Source: Lantana camara
Taxonomy: Eukaryota > Streptophyta > Magnoliopsida > Lamiales > Verbenaceae
Assembly: GCA_037501455.1 (NCBI GenBank)
Contig: CM074857.1
Coordinates: forward strand, 110,083,501-110,147,500
Reading direction: 5' to 3'
DNA length: 64,000 bases
The notes under the pieces were generated by a model that saw only the letters and a program-made list of their open reading frames with translations, was not told the origin of the DNA and made no database searches. Shown here piece by piece: positions 38,401 through 51,000 of the stretch. The position numbers were made by a program, and so were the translations under genes. Within the stretch, counting starts at the first letter, position 1; the number at the start of each line of letters is the position of its first letter.

Positions 38401-40740
38401 ACATATAATTTTATAATAATTTTTATTTATTTTATCGCCTTGTTCGCCTTTCGGTCGCCCCCCTCGCCCGCCTCTCGCCTCTCGCCTTGAAAATACCCCC
38501 CTCGCCCGCCTCTCGCCTCTCGCCTTTAACAACTATGGTCAGTATCATTAACAATTGAAATAATTTTAGGAACTTAAAAGTCTTAGAGAACTGATACATA
38601 TAAATAAATCAGTTCCCATCCATCTAGGTACTATTGTGAGGAAGTTCCACAAGTTTCCATCTTTACTCATGGGAAGGTGTCGACTGAATAGTGGCAAAAG
38701 AAATGGAACAGTGAGGACAAAATAGCAGATTTTTGTTATTCCTCTTGTCTGACGTGTCTTGCCAAATCAGGTTTCCTACATTCAGCACCAATCCTAAAGT
38801 GTTCATGATACTCGAATCAAACATGCGTTAGAGAACAACATATTCTTTCTTTTTTTATTTTTACCTTTAGCTGTCAAGAAAATACTTGGTCATATAATTT
38901 CTCCAACACAAAAACAAATCTTAACCGAAACAAAAGCCTTACAAATAAAATATCAAGGGTCAAGCTAAACATAGCACAAGTAATAAATCAATACACATTT
39001 ATCAGTACCTGCTATGTCTACTCAGCCCATTTCTCTTGTACTGTTCTCTGTCCTCTGCTGGCTGGATGCTCGACCGCCCAGAACCACGCCTAACACTAAG
39101 CTCCAAGTTAGCACGCCTCTCTCTGGACATTGCACCATCACCATCCTACAGCAGTTTGAGGTAAAGGATATGAACCGAAATAATTGCAGAAGCAGAAGCA
39201 GGCTGAATACATTGAAACAGAAACTAAGGTAAGGAAACAAAATTAGCTCCATAGAATCAAACTCTTGCATGGAAAATATAATAGTTACCATCTTTGTTTT
39301 GTCTTGCTCAGCTTCTTGCTTCTCCTTCTCTTTCTTTTTCTGAATTTCAGTTGCTATGCGATCGGTCTCTGCCTGTAATTACAAAAAGAAAGCAGGATAG
39401 ATAAAGATAAAGCAGTTCACACAGCTGCAAATAGAAGACTACAAAATCAAGTCAAAACACTAACCTTCTTCTTCTTAGTTTCCTCTTCTTTCGCATCCAG
39501 AAACTGTTGGGGGACACCACTGACGTTTTGTTGAGCACTCAGAAGCAGAACCCAGAGCTCTTTCATGAACTTCCCTGTATTTCTCTCCATAAATCCAGTA
39601 AGTGAAATCTGAACTTGCTTTCCATTAACTTGCTGCAGCCAGTTGCGTATAATCATTACTTATAAAAATCAGATTTACTACAGGATTAAAATTTAAAAAC
39701 AATTACCATACAATGACTCATCTGACTTAGAAAACCGCAGATTCTCCAAATAATTTGCAAAGTTACAACTTAAGTAAACAATATGAATATAGTTTATCAG
39801 GAAACAGTGAGTTTGAACTTCAGCAACAATAAATCGTGCTGCTACTCTATTTCTTAGCTAAATATATGACACTTTGCTTGAATATAACCATTCAATCTCA
39901 GTCAAAAAGAAAAGTAGTCATTAAAGAAAATTACCTTTCCCTCCAAAAGACCATAAATAAAATTGATAAGCACTTCATCTTCAAAACCAATTAGCTCAGT
40001 TACACGCCTAGCAATCCAAGGCCTCATAACATCCATCTTCACTTTTGTCATGTCCACCTAAACAATCAGGTGTAACAACAAAACGAATAATCAAAGCAGC
40101 ATTCCAACATCAAACATGGTACTCACCCGATCACAACGTACAGCAACACAAAAACAATTTGGCAACCCGATTAATCATGTGATCTGAGTACTTATTGCCG
40201 CTATATCTCATGGAAAAATGAGGAATGGAAATTTTTCTTGCCATATGTTTCGGTAACAATTTGTCCAGAAATATAAAAAATGTTCATCTGAATGGCTGTT
40301 GAGCTTAACCAAAATCAGTCCTTAGCACATAAACTCCCATACTAAAATTTTATTTTTTTTTGGTCGAGACTCCCATACTAAAATAACGTAAATAGGATAT
40401 TAACAACAAAACTAGGTAATAACATTGAAATAAAGATACCCAAGGAAAGACAAAACTTGATAAAAAAAAAATCCCGGAGACGGACCAGATTTTCCAATTC
40501 GGGGGCGAACTTCTGGGACTTGAGTAGTTTCGCTTGCTTGTTCGAGAACCGAGTGTCTTGGTCGGCAGACGTACCCTAGTTCGCAGTAAATAGAAGAAAA
40601 CGATAAATAATGATTCAACGACAAGATCTGATTCAGTTGAGCATGAACAAAGGTCAGATTAACAGAAAGATGTTCGACGGATCATAATTAGAAGAAATTT
40701 ACAGAACAGAGAACTTTACCCGGAAAAATCCGCCTGACAT
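32430..40740 (-). CDS. SRRM1/SRm160-like splicing coactivator with PWI domain, 13 exons, 878 aa
   Basis: Nuclear SR-related protein expected to bind RNA through its PWI domain and assist spliceosome function. Exons I derive (minus): 40740-40720, 40575-40486, 40057-39935, 39632-39465, 39372-39289, 39145-39009, 35858-35814, 35712 or 35709-35656, 35524-34772, 33868-33638, 33535-33386, 33301-33188, 33096-32430. All introns are GT-AG. With the 35709 acceptor the lengths sum to 2637 nt, exactly 879 codons with the stop. The PWI domain spans about residues 29-125, with Pro-Trp-Ile at 50-52. Residues 135-160 are Lys/Glu-rich. Exon 9 (about 242-491) is dense in SPSRRR-type repeats. The last exon has a charged KREERRRRREE helix and ends near LRAKKGFAN. 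The start is supported by the family N-terminus MSGGFFRGTSADQDTRFSNK. No damage was seen. Confidence 0.95.
35656..35712 (-). promoter_or_regulatory. Tandem NAGNAG 3' splice site at exon 8 of the SRRM1-like gene
   Basis: The intron 7 acceptor reads TTCAGCAG on the minus strand. Use of the first AG starts exon 8 at 35712 and of the second at 35709. Both keep the frame and differ by one residue, an added Ser before Arg-Trp-Lys-Arg. Such sites often give two isoforms. Confidence 0.7.
36395..36508 (-). mobile_element. tRNA-derived SINE in intron 6
   Basis: Flanked by a perfect 15-bp direct repeat GAAGGTAACTCATTT (36380-36394 and 36509-36523). On the minus strand it has a box A-like TAGCTTAGTGG and a box B GGTTCGAGTCTC, the split RNA polymerase III promoter of tRNA-derived SINEs. 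At 114 bp it is short for a plant SINE and may be 5'- or 3'-truncated. Confidence 0.8.
36718..37285 (-). mobile_element. hAT-like nonautonomous element, copy A, in intron 6
   Basis: Ends are inverted repeats CATAGTTGTTAAAG. It is flanked by CCCGGAGA on both sides (36710-36717 and 37286-37293), an 8-bp TSD as made by hAT transposases. It is 568 bp, with GGCGAGAGGCGAGG-rich ends and an AT-rich middle, and has no transposase frame. Orientation is opposite to copy B at 37912-38537. Confidence 0.85.
37912..38537 (+). mobile_element. hAT-like nonautonomous element, copy B, inverted relative to copy A
   Basis: The same element as 36718-37285 read in reverse, highly similar over nearly its whole length. 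It is 626 bp and longer partly because a 35-bp GC-rich block near the right end (about 38460-38525) is duplicated. No TSD was found: flanks ATTTCTTC and GTCAGTAT do not match, which suggests a later rearrangement or inverted duplication rather than clean insertion. Confidence 0.8.
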
Positions 40741-40936
40741 TCTTCTAGGGTTTGTTTTGTTCACAGGGTTGAGATGGCCGGTAGGGGTTTGACGGGAAGT
40801 GCTTGTCGAATGTGCTCGGTGAGGTTATTTGAACGTCGGGAATCGGGATAGCTCACAACGGCGGCGTTTGGAAGAAATGAACCTAAACTTCGAAGAGTCG
40901 GAATATATTCCTCTTAATCAAAATGTTAGGCAAAAT
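40741..40936 (-). promoter_or_regulatory. Probable 5' UTR and core promoter of the SRRM1-like gene
   Basis: Only about 190 bp of native sequence remain between the start codon and the hAT-type insertion. Just upstream of the ATG is AAACCCTAGAAG on the minus strand, a telo-box-like AAACCCTA common near start sites of plant housekeeping genes. No clear TATA box was seen. The original distal promoter now lies beyond 42710. Confidence 0.5.
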
Positions 40937-41039
40937 TTTAGGGATGGCAACGAGTCCTCGAGAGCAACATATAATTTTTTAAAATATATATTATATATTA
41001 TTTCTATATTTCCATATATTTATTTTTTATATATATATA

Positions 41040-41155
41040 TTTTTTTTATTTTATTTTTTTTTTTATAACACATACCCCAAGTGACCAGAGGGATTTGAAC
41101 CGGGTTTTTGCCTTCGAGAATCAACCCTCAAACCACTTGGTCAACCCCTGTTGGC
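41040..41155 (-). mobile_element. tRNA-derived SINE with A-rich tail
   Basis: On the minus strand a box A-like TGACCAAGTGG is followed by box B GGTTCAAATCC and an A-rich 3' tail (a T-run at 41040-41066 in plus reading). Flanks share an imperfect TATTTATTTT..ATATA repeat, a likely TSD in AT-rich sequence. It is inserted in the hAT-type element. Confidence 0.6.
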
Positions 41156-41189
41156 TATTTATTTTATATATTATCATATATATATGTAT

Positions 41190-41931
41190 TATGAGAGTGT
41201 TTGTAAACTCTAAAAATAAGCACTTATCTGACAAGTGCTTATTTTTAGTCGTTTTGGAGTGTTTGGAACAACGACTTCTGCTTATTTTAAACATAAATAA
41301 ATCAGAATCCAGAAGCAGTTCAGGGCACGCTTCTGGATTCTGCTTATAAATTATACGGTTAATTAAAATTTTATTTGACAATAATATCCTCATAAAATAT
41401 TAATATTTTTAATTTAACACGTATACAACTCTAAGACTTTATATATTTCTTGCATCTTTTCTGTTTCAACTAAGTAATATCTTTTCTAGTTTGTATAATA
41501 TTATTTAATAGATACATTCATAACTTAAATTATGGTTATACAAATATAATAATTTATATTAAAATATTTATAATATAATAGGTATTTTATATTTTTATAA
41601 AATGATCTATTTAATATGTTATTATTTATAAATGAAGGAATATATAAAATAATTCAATGTTTGATTAATTATAAATAATTTTATATAAATTTATAATAAA
41701 TTTGAAATTAATATAATATTTAAAAATAATTTAAAATATGTTAGGGGTAAATTAGTAACTTAATAATAGTTAAAAGTGATTGTCAACTTTTCTCTGCAAA
41801 CAATCAACTGATTATTTTTCTTTTTATCACTTTTTTTTTTCAAACACTCATCGCTTTTACTACTGCAATTTTTTACAACTTTCACTTCTACTTCTATTTC
41901 TGTTTATGCAGTAGAGTTTGCAAACACCCCC
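41190..41931. mobile_element. MITE nested in the hAT-type element
   Basis: Termini GAGTGTTTGTAAACTCT (left) and AGAGTTTGCAAACACCCCC (right) are inverted repeats. TATATGTAT flanks both sides (41181-41189 and 41932-41940), an 8- or 9-bp TSD. It has a palindromic AAAATAAGCACTT near 41215-41250 and no coding frame. Probably hAT-type. Confidence 0.7.
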
Positions 41932-42710
41932 TATATGTATATATGTCTCTTTAGCAAAAATCCTACAAATCCATTTGCTTTTTCTCCCCCACATACTCCC
42001 GCAGATCAGTCGCCACCCTCACGCCTCACACCACCACCACGCCGCATCTCGCCCTCACTCCACCGCCCCTCGCCGCCTCTCGTCTCACGCCATCGGATCT
42101 CTTTCGATTTGAGGAAGTGGAGCACGTCTCGCCACCGTCTCTTGCCCTCGCACCACCAGATCTCCTTCCATTTGTAGCATATCTCGCCACCACCGGCCGT
42201 CGCTTCTCGCCCTCAGTTGATTCTTAAGTTTTGGGATATTGATCTGAAATCCCCTTTGAGTTATCTAAGTGAAATTTGGAAAGTCCTTCACTCGACCACT
42301 TTTTTTTTTGTATGATTTTTTACTTTCTCGAGGTCTATTGTGTTTAAATTTCATGATTTTCATGAAATCGGATGTTGATTGTGTAGCTGTGTTTACACAT
42401 TTTATAAATTTAAGATCTTGATGTTCAGATTTTTAACGGAATATTTGTTGTGTTTGTTGATTTACGCTCTAATTTCATCCCTTTGAGAGTTGAATGCCTC
42501 TATAATGTGTTTTCTGATCTGGTATCACATTGGCTTGCGAGCCGAGCAGAGCCGAGCCATTTCAAACCAAGGTCCAAGCCAAACCTGAGCTAGAAAACTA
42601 AGGCTCGCTTGCTCGCGAACCTGGTTCTGAACCCTAATATTTAGGGCGAGCCCAAGTCCGAGGCCCAAAAAAATACCAAGGCTCGGCTCGTTGCCATCCC
42701 TAGGCAAAAT

Positions 42711-42935
42711 CACACTTTTCGTCCCAAAATTCATTTAGTGTTGCAATTTACGTACCATATTATTTACGAAATCTAGATTTAGTCCCAAATTTGGCCAAAG
42801 TGTTGCAATTTAAGGTCTTTCATTAAATCAGTAACAAATCCGTTATAAGTCCGTTAGTTTGCCCATTTTAAAGGGAAGTGGAGAAACCTAAAAGAGCTTT
42901 TGGGGGGAAATCTTTTAAACCATATTTATTCTTAT
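42711..42935. other. Native intergenic sequence between the hAT-type element and the copia LTR
   Basis: About 225 bp, AT-rich, with the phrase GTGTTGCAATTTA appearing twice (near 42740 and 42802). It may be the original upstream region of the splicing gene. No feature recognised. Confidence 0.4.
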
Positions 42936-44173
42936 TGTTGGGAAAAACACGAAAAGGAAACGCAGCGGAAATTAAAAATTTTCCCAAAAGTCTGCAATTC
43001 CTATTCCCAATTCGTAGAGATTCAAGAAATCACTTAGATCGACGCTTTCTTGACACGTTTGAGCCGCCCACAAACGCTCTTCAAGTGGCAATTCCCCAAG
43101 CTCCTTCGAATCTTTTAAGACTACACGAAAGTTTAAAATTTTCCAGAAGTTTAATCGTTGTGTTGCAATTTTCATATCGTATCGTAGGGTGTTTTAGAAA
43201 CTTACAAAGTTAGAATCTTTCTAGTGATGTCGTTACCGCCTAACGAACACCCTTTAAGCGAAAATCCCTCGAACGGTCTTCGAATTAGACTCCAAAGTAG
43301 AAGCCCTCCAAAGCATATCCACACCAGTCCTAGAACACGATCAAGCGAGTGAGAATGCTAGTTCTATAGCTTGTGTTAAGGCTAGGATTTTTGCTTTGAA
43401 AACTTTGCTTTTAATTTTCTCAAAAACTTAACACTTCGTGAGTGTTGGTCTAAAGCATAAGAGAAGCATCATCCCTAGTATATATACTAGGTTGGTTCGA
43501 TCCTATTAGGGTTTCCAAGACCCAATTAGATTGTTTTCTTGCTCACTAATTAACTAATTTAATTATTAATTTAATTGGAATAATAAGTTCTTACCTTATT
43601 CTCCAAGTCTTTGCAAGAACAACTTTCTCTCTCCTACAATAGGAAGTTGGACTTTTCAACTTTCCTTAAGTTAAAAGTCAAGATTCAATAAATAATTTAA
43701 TTCCCAATTAATTATTTATTGGGTTAAGTTTATTTGAGAATAGTCTTAATTAATTCAAAATTAATTAAAAGACTAAAATTAATTAATTACAATTTAATTA
43801 ATTAATTATAGAAAAGAATTCGCGTGTGAAATAAATCACGCGCCTAGACCAAGTAAGCAACACGTGTGCGAGACACGTGTTGGCCACGTGCGCGTGAAAC
43901 ATGGCAGCCACGTGTGCGTGACACGTGGCAGTCACGTTCTGAGCATGACACGTGGCGGGGCTCTCATTTTTGTGGCCCTCTTTCGATCAACAATTTGATC
44001 GTTCGTTAATCATATTAACATCCTACCATAACCCTTGTATTTTGGCATTTGTGTGTGACCCTTTAGGTTCATTATTCGATTAGCAGTAACAGTAATTAAT
44101 TAATTCCCTAATTAATTAATCACTTCACAGATCACACACTACCATAATCTAGCAATGGGTGTGTGACCCCTAT

Positions 44174-45018
44174 TGATGAGGCCTGAAAATCACTCTCGAA
44201 TCAGAGCCGTCCACGTGGCAGCACACCGCTGACTAATACCCTGACGCTCGCCTTGGTGGGCTCATGGGCCTTCACGCCGCTCAATTGCCAGGTAATGTCA
44301 TCCATCAGTCAGCGGATGACCATTCGGACCAAGGGCCCTAACCAATGGGTTTGACGCTCGTATAGCGGCCCTCAGGGTTATCCTTCACAGGGAAGCACCC
44401 ACATGAGGGCCCCACTAACACGCTCGGGATTCCGGCGCTCAAGGGTCATATATCGCGGGGAGGCCATCCATGCACTCTTCGAGCGTCACCAGCGTTCGGG
44501 CATGGCCCTGCCCCGTTTCGTTGGATCCGAACCTCGGCAGAAAGAATCCTAGGCCCATCCCCCGCATAACCCTCGTCAACAACCTCTGACACAAAAGTAC
44601 AGTGCCCCGCCCACCTGACACGCCGTCACCCTTTTCAGGGATGTCATTCTCACTCCACCAAAGTCTGACGCGTGTTAGGGCAACACAGGTTTGGGACCAC
44701 ATGGTCAATTTACCCATTTACCCCCATCCCTAACATATAAATAAGAGAGAAGTCATGCATTTTCTCCCAAGTGATCATCTGCATACAAAACCACACACAC
44801 TGTTCTGGGCATTTTCTGGTTAATCTTCTCAAAGCTTTTCGTTTCGCCACAGTAACACTACCTTTGTAGCTTGCACACTTGGTGTTATCCTAGCTGGAAG
44901 AACCCACGCTCAAAAGGAAACCCAGATCCTGAGGCTCTCACGCCTGTGATGGTCTTTCCCTTTTCAAACAAATTCTAAAGTGTTGTTGCATTAGGAAACT
45001 CAGATTCCTGCACCATCA
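44174..45018 (+). repeat. 5' LTR of the Ty3/gypsy element
   Basis: 845 bp, TGATGAGGCC to CACCATCA, essentially identical to 55714-56558. TATA box ATATAAATA at 44735-44743; transcription is expected to begin near 44770. The 92-codon minus frame in each LTR is not considered coding. Confidence 0.95.
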
Positions 45019-45022
45019 TTTT

Positions 45023-45040
45023 TGGCGCCGTCTGTGGGAA
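45023..45040 (+). promoter_or_regulatory. Primer-binding site of the Ty3/gypsy element
   Basis: TGGCGCCGTCTGTGGGAA begins a few bases after the 5' LTR. This form is common in Tat-type elements. I did not assign the matching tRNA. Confidence 0.8.
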
Positions 45041-45095
45041 ACCATCATTTCTTCCTCTGAAAGCTAGTTGAAGAGTAACACCTAAGTCTTGAATC

Positions 45096-48000
45096 ATGGT
45101 TACTGCCACAAGATCTGGAACCCTAGGGAACAGGGGGGGTCTTCCTCCCCCCAATGGAGAAAACGCTAAGAGCCCTGCTCTCGCCGGAGGGGCACCGCCC
45201 CTTGTGGCCGGAAACGTTGACGCCACTGCACCCCTCCCAACTGGAAACGAAACGGGAGGATCAGGTTCCAATCCTCCCCCCCCAACTTTCGCTCCAAGTG
45301 TCCCTGCCTCCCATCTTGGTGTATATCCTATGGCCATGCCGCCGCCAGGATACGCGCTCACGCAGCCCGGAGTAATGCCTGGAACAACGCCGGGAATGAT
45401 ACCTTTGGTCCCTCCATATCAAGTGGGGACACTGAACCTTCCCCTGGCAGTGCCAAGAGAAATACAGGGGGTGGAGATGCCCCAACTCACTACACAACAA
45501 CTTCAGGCGTTGTACGCGCAGTGCGAGAGCCAAGCTGTACAGAATGCCTGGGAGCATTTCACTATGGCTTATTTCCCTTCATACGCTGGCGCTCGGATAG
45601 CCCCACCCTTGGGCGGGCTCCCTGCACATCCTTTGACAATGGCCCAAAATGCTCTACGGGCACAGCAACCTCCCCCACCTGCTCCGAATCAAGAAAATCA
45701 AGCCCCACCGAGGGTCCAGCAAGAACGGCCCGTTGATGGAGATGATAGGGCTCCTCGAAATGAGGTGGCCGGAAATGATGAAGAGGTCCAGTCAAGGGCC
45801 ACCAGGAGGGAAAACCGCAGAAATGTCGGTGACCCTCAGCTAGGAGCGGTGCAAGACCAAATTCGAGGGCTACAAAACGTGGTAGAGCAGCTCTCTCGAG
45901 CACGGTCTCACGCCCCCCGTGAGGGGGACGAGAGGTCCAAGGCCAGAGACGTTCGACGACCACGTAGCCCCGTTTCCCACCGAAGGAGAGAAGCCAGCTA
46001 TGAAGACCCCGACGAACGAGATTATCGGATCATGGCGGGCGATTCCCCTCTCGTCGAGGAAGTCCTAATGACCCGCGCAGGGAAGGGTAAAATTCCCTCA
46101 TCAGTCAACAGATACGATGGAACTACGGATCCATCCGAGCATCTGGACCATTTCGTGCACCTGATGCACCTCTACGACCATCCAGACAACTACTGGGCCA
46201 AGGTGTTTGTCACCTCCCTCACAGGAATGGCCCAAGAATGGTACAAAAAGCTCCCCCCACGCTCAATCCGAGGGTACTATGACCTGACGGATGCTTTTGT
46301 CAGCCACTTCAATTCGCTGAAAGCACCGGCCCCAGCTGCGACCGCTCTTTACAGCCTGGTCCAAGGGCCGAGCGAGACTCTTCGATCTTTCATGGGGAGG
46401 TTCAACAAAGAGATTTTGCTGGTAGAAAAACCCTCGATGGACTTTTTGAGGCACGTGCTGTTCGGTGCCATCAACATGAAGCATTACGTCAGCAAAGAGT
46501 TTGTGGAGGAAGTGGCCAAGAAAAAGCCGCGCTCGTTGATGGAAATTCGGGAGATTGCAGACTCTTTCTTTACCCTCGAGGATATGTATATAGCGAGGGA
46601 GCGGAAGATGGCGAATGCCCCTCGCCCCATCAGAAACCCCGAGGACAGAGTGGAACCCAACAGGAGTCACCGCCGCAGCCCGATCCCCGCTCGTCGTCAT
46701 TCCTCTCCCCCGCGGAGGCTCGAGCGGGTCCCCCTCAATCGCCCAATTGCCGAAGTATATTCTCTGGCGGACCAGAAGCTGTTTAAAAGGCCGCCCAAGC
46801 TAAGAGAGACCGAGGCGCAGAAACGCTCGGGAAAATACTGCGCTTTCCACAAGCAGAAGGGGCATGATACTAATGAATGCCGCCACCTGGAGAAAGAAAT
46901 TCAGCGGTTGATCGCCGGGGGGCATCTCAAAGAATTTGTGAAAGTACTAGAGGGGTACGATGAGCATTGCCAAGCGCTCGAAAGAAGAAGAAGCCGCTCA
47001 CGCTCCCGAAGTCCTCGTCGCCAGCGCCCTGAGAACAGCGAGCGCAATAAAGGGAAAGGGGTAAACATGGAAAATCAACCCTTTGCGGTCATTCACATGA
47101 TTGCGGGAGGCCCCTCGGGAGGCGACTCCAATGCTTCCCGCCGCCGCCACATACGGAGCTATAATCAAAGGCCGGCAATCCCTCGCTCAGTGCTCTCCGT
47201 GGACAGCTCACCACGCTCAAAAGAGGATGATGTTATAGGGTTTACAGAGAAAGATCTTGAACACATTGTAACACCCCATGGGATAGGAAAAACCTCTGAC
47301 TGTCCCATGGTGGTTAGTTTAGACGTTCATAACCACACTGTAAAGAGGGTTTTATTCGATAGTGGAAGCTCTGTGAACGTTCTCCCTTACTCAACGTTTC
47401 AACAAATGAATATAACAAACATCCCCCTCGAGCCTCTCAGAACTGCCCTCGTAGGGTTTGGAGGCTCTGAGATCGTCCCTTGCGGACAAATTCGCTTGGC
47501 CACCTCTTTTGGTCGCGCCCCACAGCGAAAAACTCTGAGCGTCCTCTACACCATCGTCGAGGTGGATCTTCCTTACAACATCATCATTGGGCGCCCAGCC
47601 CTCGTGGATTTCAAGGCTGTAATTTCCACCTATCATCAAAAGGTCAAGTTCCCAACCCCCGAGGGTACCGGAGAAATTTTGTGCAACGTCAAAGAAGCTT
47701 GGAAATGCTATATACTTTCGCTTCGGAGCCACAAGCCCAAACAATCCATTCAACTTGGGTCTACTAAGAAATCTGTTGATTTCCCAGAGTTAAATGAGGA
47801 TGGCCCTGAGCGCAAAAGAGCCAAGCTGAACAGAAAGAAGAATAAAAAGAAGACAGCTGGAGACGTTCAGTGCTCGGAGAGTGGGCCGCCGGGGGCCGTC
47901 GACGGTTCTTCCTCAGAAAACGAGGGTGATGAGCCCAAGAATACTCTCACTGGAAAGAAACGAGCGTTAGAAGCACCGAGGCCGGAAGTTCGGATTGAAC

Positions 48001-51000
48001 CCACTGAGGAGTTTTTGACCGTCGAATTGGAGCCTGGAAATCCAGATAAAACAACCCAGATTGGCTCGAGCCTGGATGAGCCCTCGCAAGTTTTGATGAT
48101 CGACTTCCTAAGGGAGAATCTTGACGTTTTTGCGTGGAAAGCTTCTGACCTCACCGGAATAGATCCGAGCGTCATTGTCCACAGGTTGAACGTGGATCCA
48201 ACCTTCAAGCCCATCAAACAGAAGAAGAGGGACGTTCATGGATTCAGGAAACGGGTCATCGAAGAAGAGGTTAATAAATTGCTTGATGCTCAGTATATTG
48301 AGGAGATCTTATATCCGGAATGGCTCTGCAATGTGGTGCTCGTTCCAAAGAGCGCCAATAAGTGGCGCATGTGCAACGACTTCACAGACCTTAACAAAGC
48401 GTGCCCAAAAGATCATTACCCACTACCGAGGATCGATCAGTTGGTAGATTCTACAGCCGGATGTGAACTAATGAGTATGATGGACGCCTTTCAAGGATAT
48501 TATCAAATCTTCATGGCGCCCGAGGATCGCCCCAAGACTGCGTTTGTTGTGCATTTAGGTGTTTACTGTTTCAAAGTCATGCCCTTCGGGCTCAAAAACG
48601 CGGGAGCGACTTATCAACGCCTTGTCAATAGGATGTTCGAGCGCGAGATTGGAAAATCTATGGAGGTATATGTGGATGATATGATAGTCAAGAGTGAGCG
48701 CCAACACTCTCATCTGGAAGATCTCAAGCAGACTTTCGACATCCTTCGTCGCTACGGAATGAAGTTGAATCCCTCAAAATGCACCTTTGGCGTTCGAGGG
48801 GGTAAGTTCCTGGGATACATGGTTAGTCAACGTGGCATAGAGGCAAACCCCGAGAAGATTAGAGCCATCCTGGACATACCCTCCCCTCGTAACCTGAGAG
48901 AGGTCCAGGTGCTCGTGGGAAAGATCATTTCACTAAATAGGTTCATCTCCCGCTCGGCGGACCGGAACTTACCCTTCTTTAAAATTTTGCGCAACGCTCG
49001 AAACTTTTCCTGGAACGAGGACTGCGAAAAGGCCTTACAAAGCATGAAACAGTACTTGACGAGCGCGCCTCTGCTGACCAAACCGGTCCCGGGGGAAAAC
49101 CTGTTTGTCTATCTATCAGTTTCTTTAGAAGCCATGAGCGCTGTCCTCGTAGCAATCCGCGAGCGTAAGCATATGCCGGTATATTACCTGAGCAAAACTC
49201 TACAGGGGGCCGAGAAAAGATACATGGAAATTGAGAAATTTGCCTTTGCGCTCGTTAACGCATCCAGAAGGTTGAGGCCATATTTTCAAGCTCACTCCAT
49301 CACAGTGCTAACAGATCAACCACTCAAGCAAGTCCTATCCAAGCCGGATGTTTCGGGAAGGTTAATTAAATGGGCCATTGAACTCAGTCAATTTGATATC
49401 TCCTTCGAGCCACGTACAGCCATACAGGCTCAGGCAGTGGCAGATTTGTTGGTAGAACGTTTCAATTTGGAGACTGTGCCGCAGGAGGACGAGGGTTTAT
49501 GGCTTTTGCACACGGATGGCTCCTCGACCTCACAAGGGGGCGGTGCCGGGGTGACCCTCAGGGATCCCCTCGGAACAGAAGTTGACTACGCAATCAAGCT
49601 AGCGTTTCAAGTCACCAACAATGAAGCCGAATATGAGGCACTCATCCAAGGGCTCAGGATTGCGCTCCAAAATGGTGCCGCTCGTGTCACAGCATACGTT
49701 GATTCGCAGTTGATAGCGAGTCAAATTGATGGTAGTTATGAGGCTCGAGAAGCCACAATGGCACGGTATCTATCGAGCGCCAAGGAAGAGATAGCCAAGT
49801 TCAAGGAATTCCATCTTTTGCAAGTTCCGAGAGCAGAAAACGAACGCGCTGACGCTCTCTCGAAGTTTGCGTCCGCTCTTGACGGCCACAGTGAACGCGT
49901 AGTTACGTTTCTGAGAACAGAGGAACCACTGATAAGTAAAGGCGAACCCTCGAAAGAAGTGCACATGATTGACCCCTCCGAGCCTTGCTGGCTTGACGAG
50001 ATTGTCAGATTCCTCCGGGATGGAACATGCCCGAGCGACAAAGTTGAGGCTCGGAAGATCAAAAGTAAGGCCCCTCGTTTCTCGTTGGATACCGAGGGCA
50101 GATTATTCAAACGATCCTTCCAGGGTCCACCGATGCGATGTTTAAGACCCTCGCAAGCTAAAGAAGTTTTAGAGCATGTACACAGTGGAAGTTGTGGAAA
50201 CCACTCGGGCGGACGAATCTTGGCGAAGAAAATTTTAAGGAGTGGATTTTATTGGCCCTCGGTATTGCAGGATGCCATTCAATATTCCAAGAAGTGTCCC
50301 AAGTGCCAGTTCCACTCCAACACCCCCCAGTTGCCGGCAGCTCAAATGATTCCTATTGATGTTTCCTGGCCTTTTGATCAGTGGGGCATTGATATCGTGG
50401 GACCTCTCCCAATGGCGGTCGGGCAAAAGAAGTTCGTAATACTTGCTGTGGATTACTTCACCAAGTGGGCTGAAGCAGAAGCGGTAGCCAAAATAACGTT
50501 CAAAGTTGTGAGAGATTTCATTTGGAAGAATATCATCTGCAGATACGGCATCCCGAGGGTGCTCATCTCAGATAACGGTTCCCAGTTTATTGCTGCGGAC
50601 ACGAGGGATTGGTGCTATGAATTAGGGATCGAGCAACGATTCACTTCCGTGGGCCACCCTCAAGCTAATGGTCAGGCTGAAGTGACCAACCGAACCATAC
50701 TCCAGCATTTGAAAACGATGCTCGAGAGTAAGAAAGGAGAATGGGCTGAAGAGCTTCAGGGAGCTCTGTGGGCTTATCGTACTACTCCGCGAGCGGCAAC
50801 AGGGGAAACCCCTTATTCCCTCGTGTACGGCTCTGAGGCCATGATACCTGCGGAAATTGCACAAGAATCCGCACGCGTAGCCTATTTCGAGCCTACAATC
50901 AACGACGTCAATAGAGCGCTCGAGTTAGATTTGCTGGATGAAAGGAGGGACTCTGCGTGGGCACGTATTCACAAATACAAAGCAACCGTCGCTCGCCAGT

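Larger units (their letters stand above)
40937..42702. mobile_element. hAT-type element upstream of the SRRM1-like gene
   Basis: Terminal inverted repeats TAGGGATGGCAACGAG on the left and CTCGTTGCCATCCCTA on the right, with GGCAAAAT on both sides (40929-40936 and 42703-42710). The 8-bp TSD and the TAGGGATGGCAA end are typical of plant hAT elements. Two T residues separate the left TSD from the terminus. Inside lie a SINE (about 41040-41155), a second MITE (41190-41931) and a C-rich stretch (41990-42210) with short frames of no recognised function. No transposase frame. Confidence 0.85.

Noticed and set aside
44439..44717. 92-codon minus frame, repeated at 55979-56257
   Set aside because: It lies inside each LTR, so its duplication is explained by the LTR pair rather than by a gene family.
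45261..45963. Minus-strand frames opposite the gag N-terminus
   Set aside because: They overlap the strong 2040-codon gag-pol frame and have no support as separate genes.
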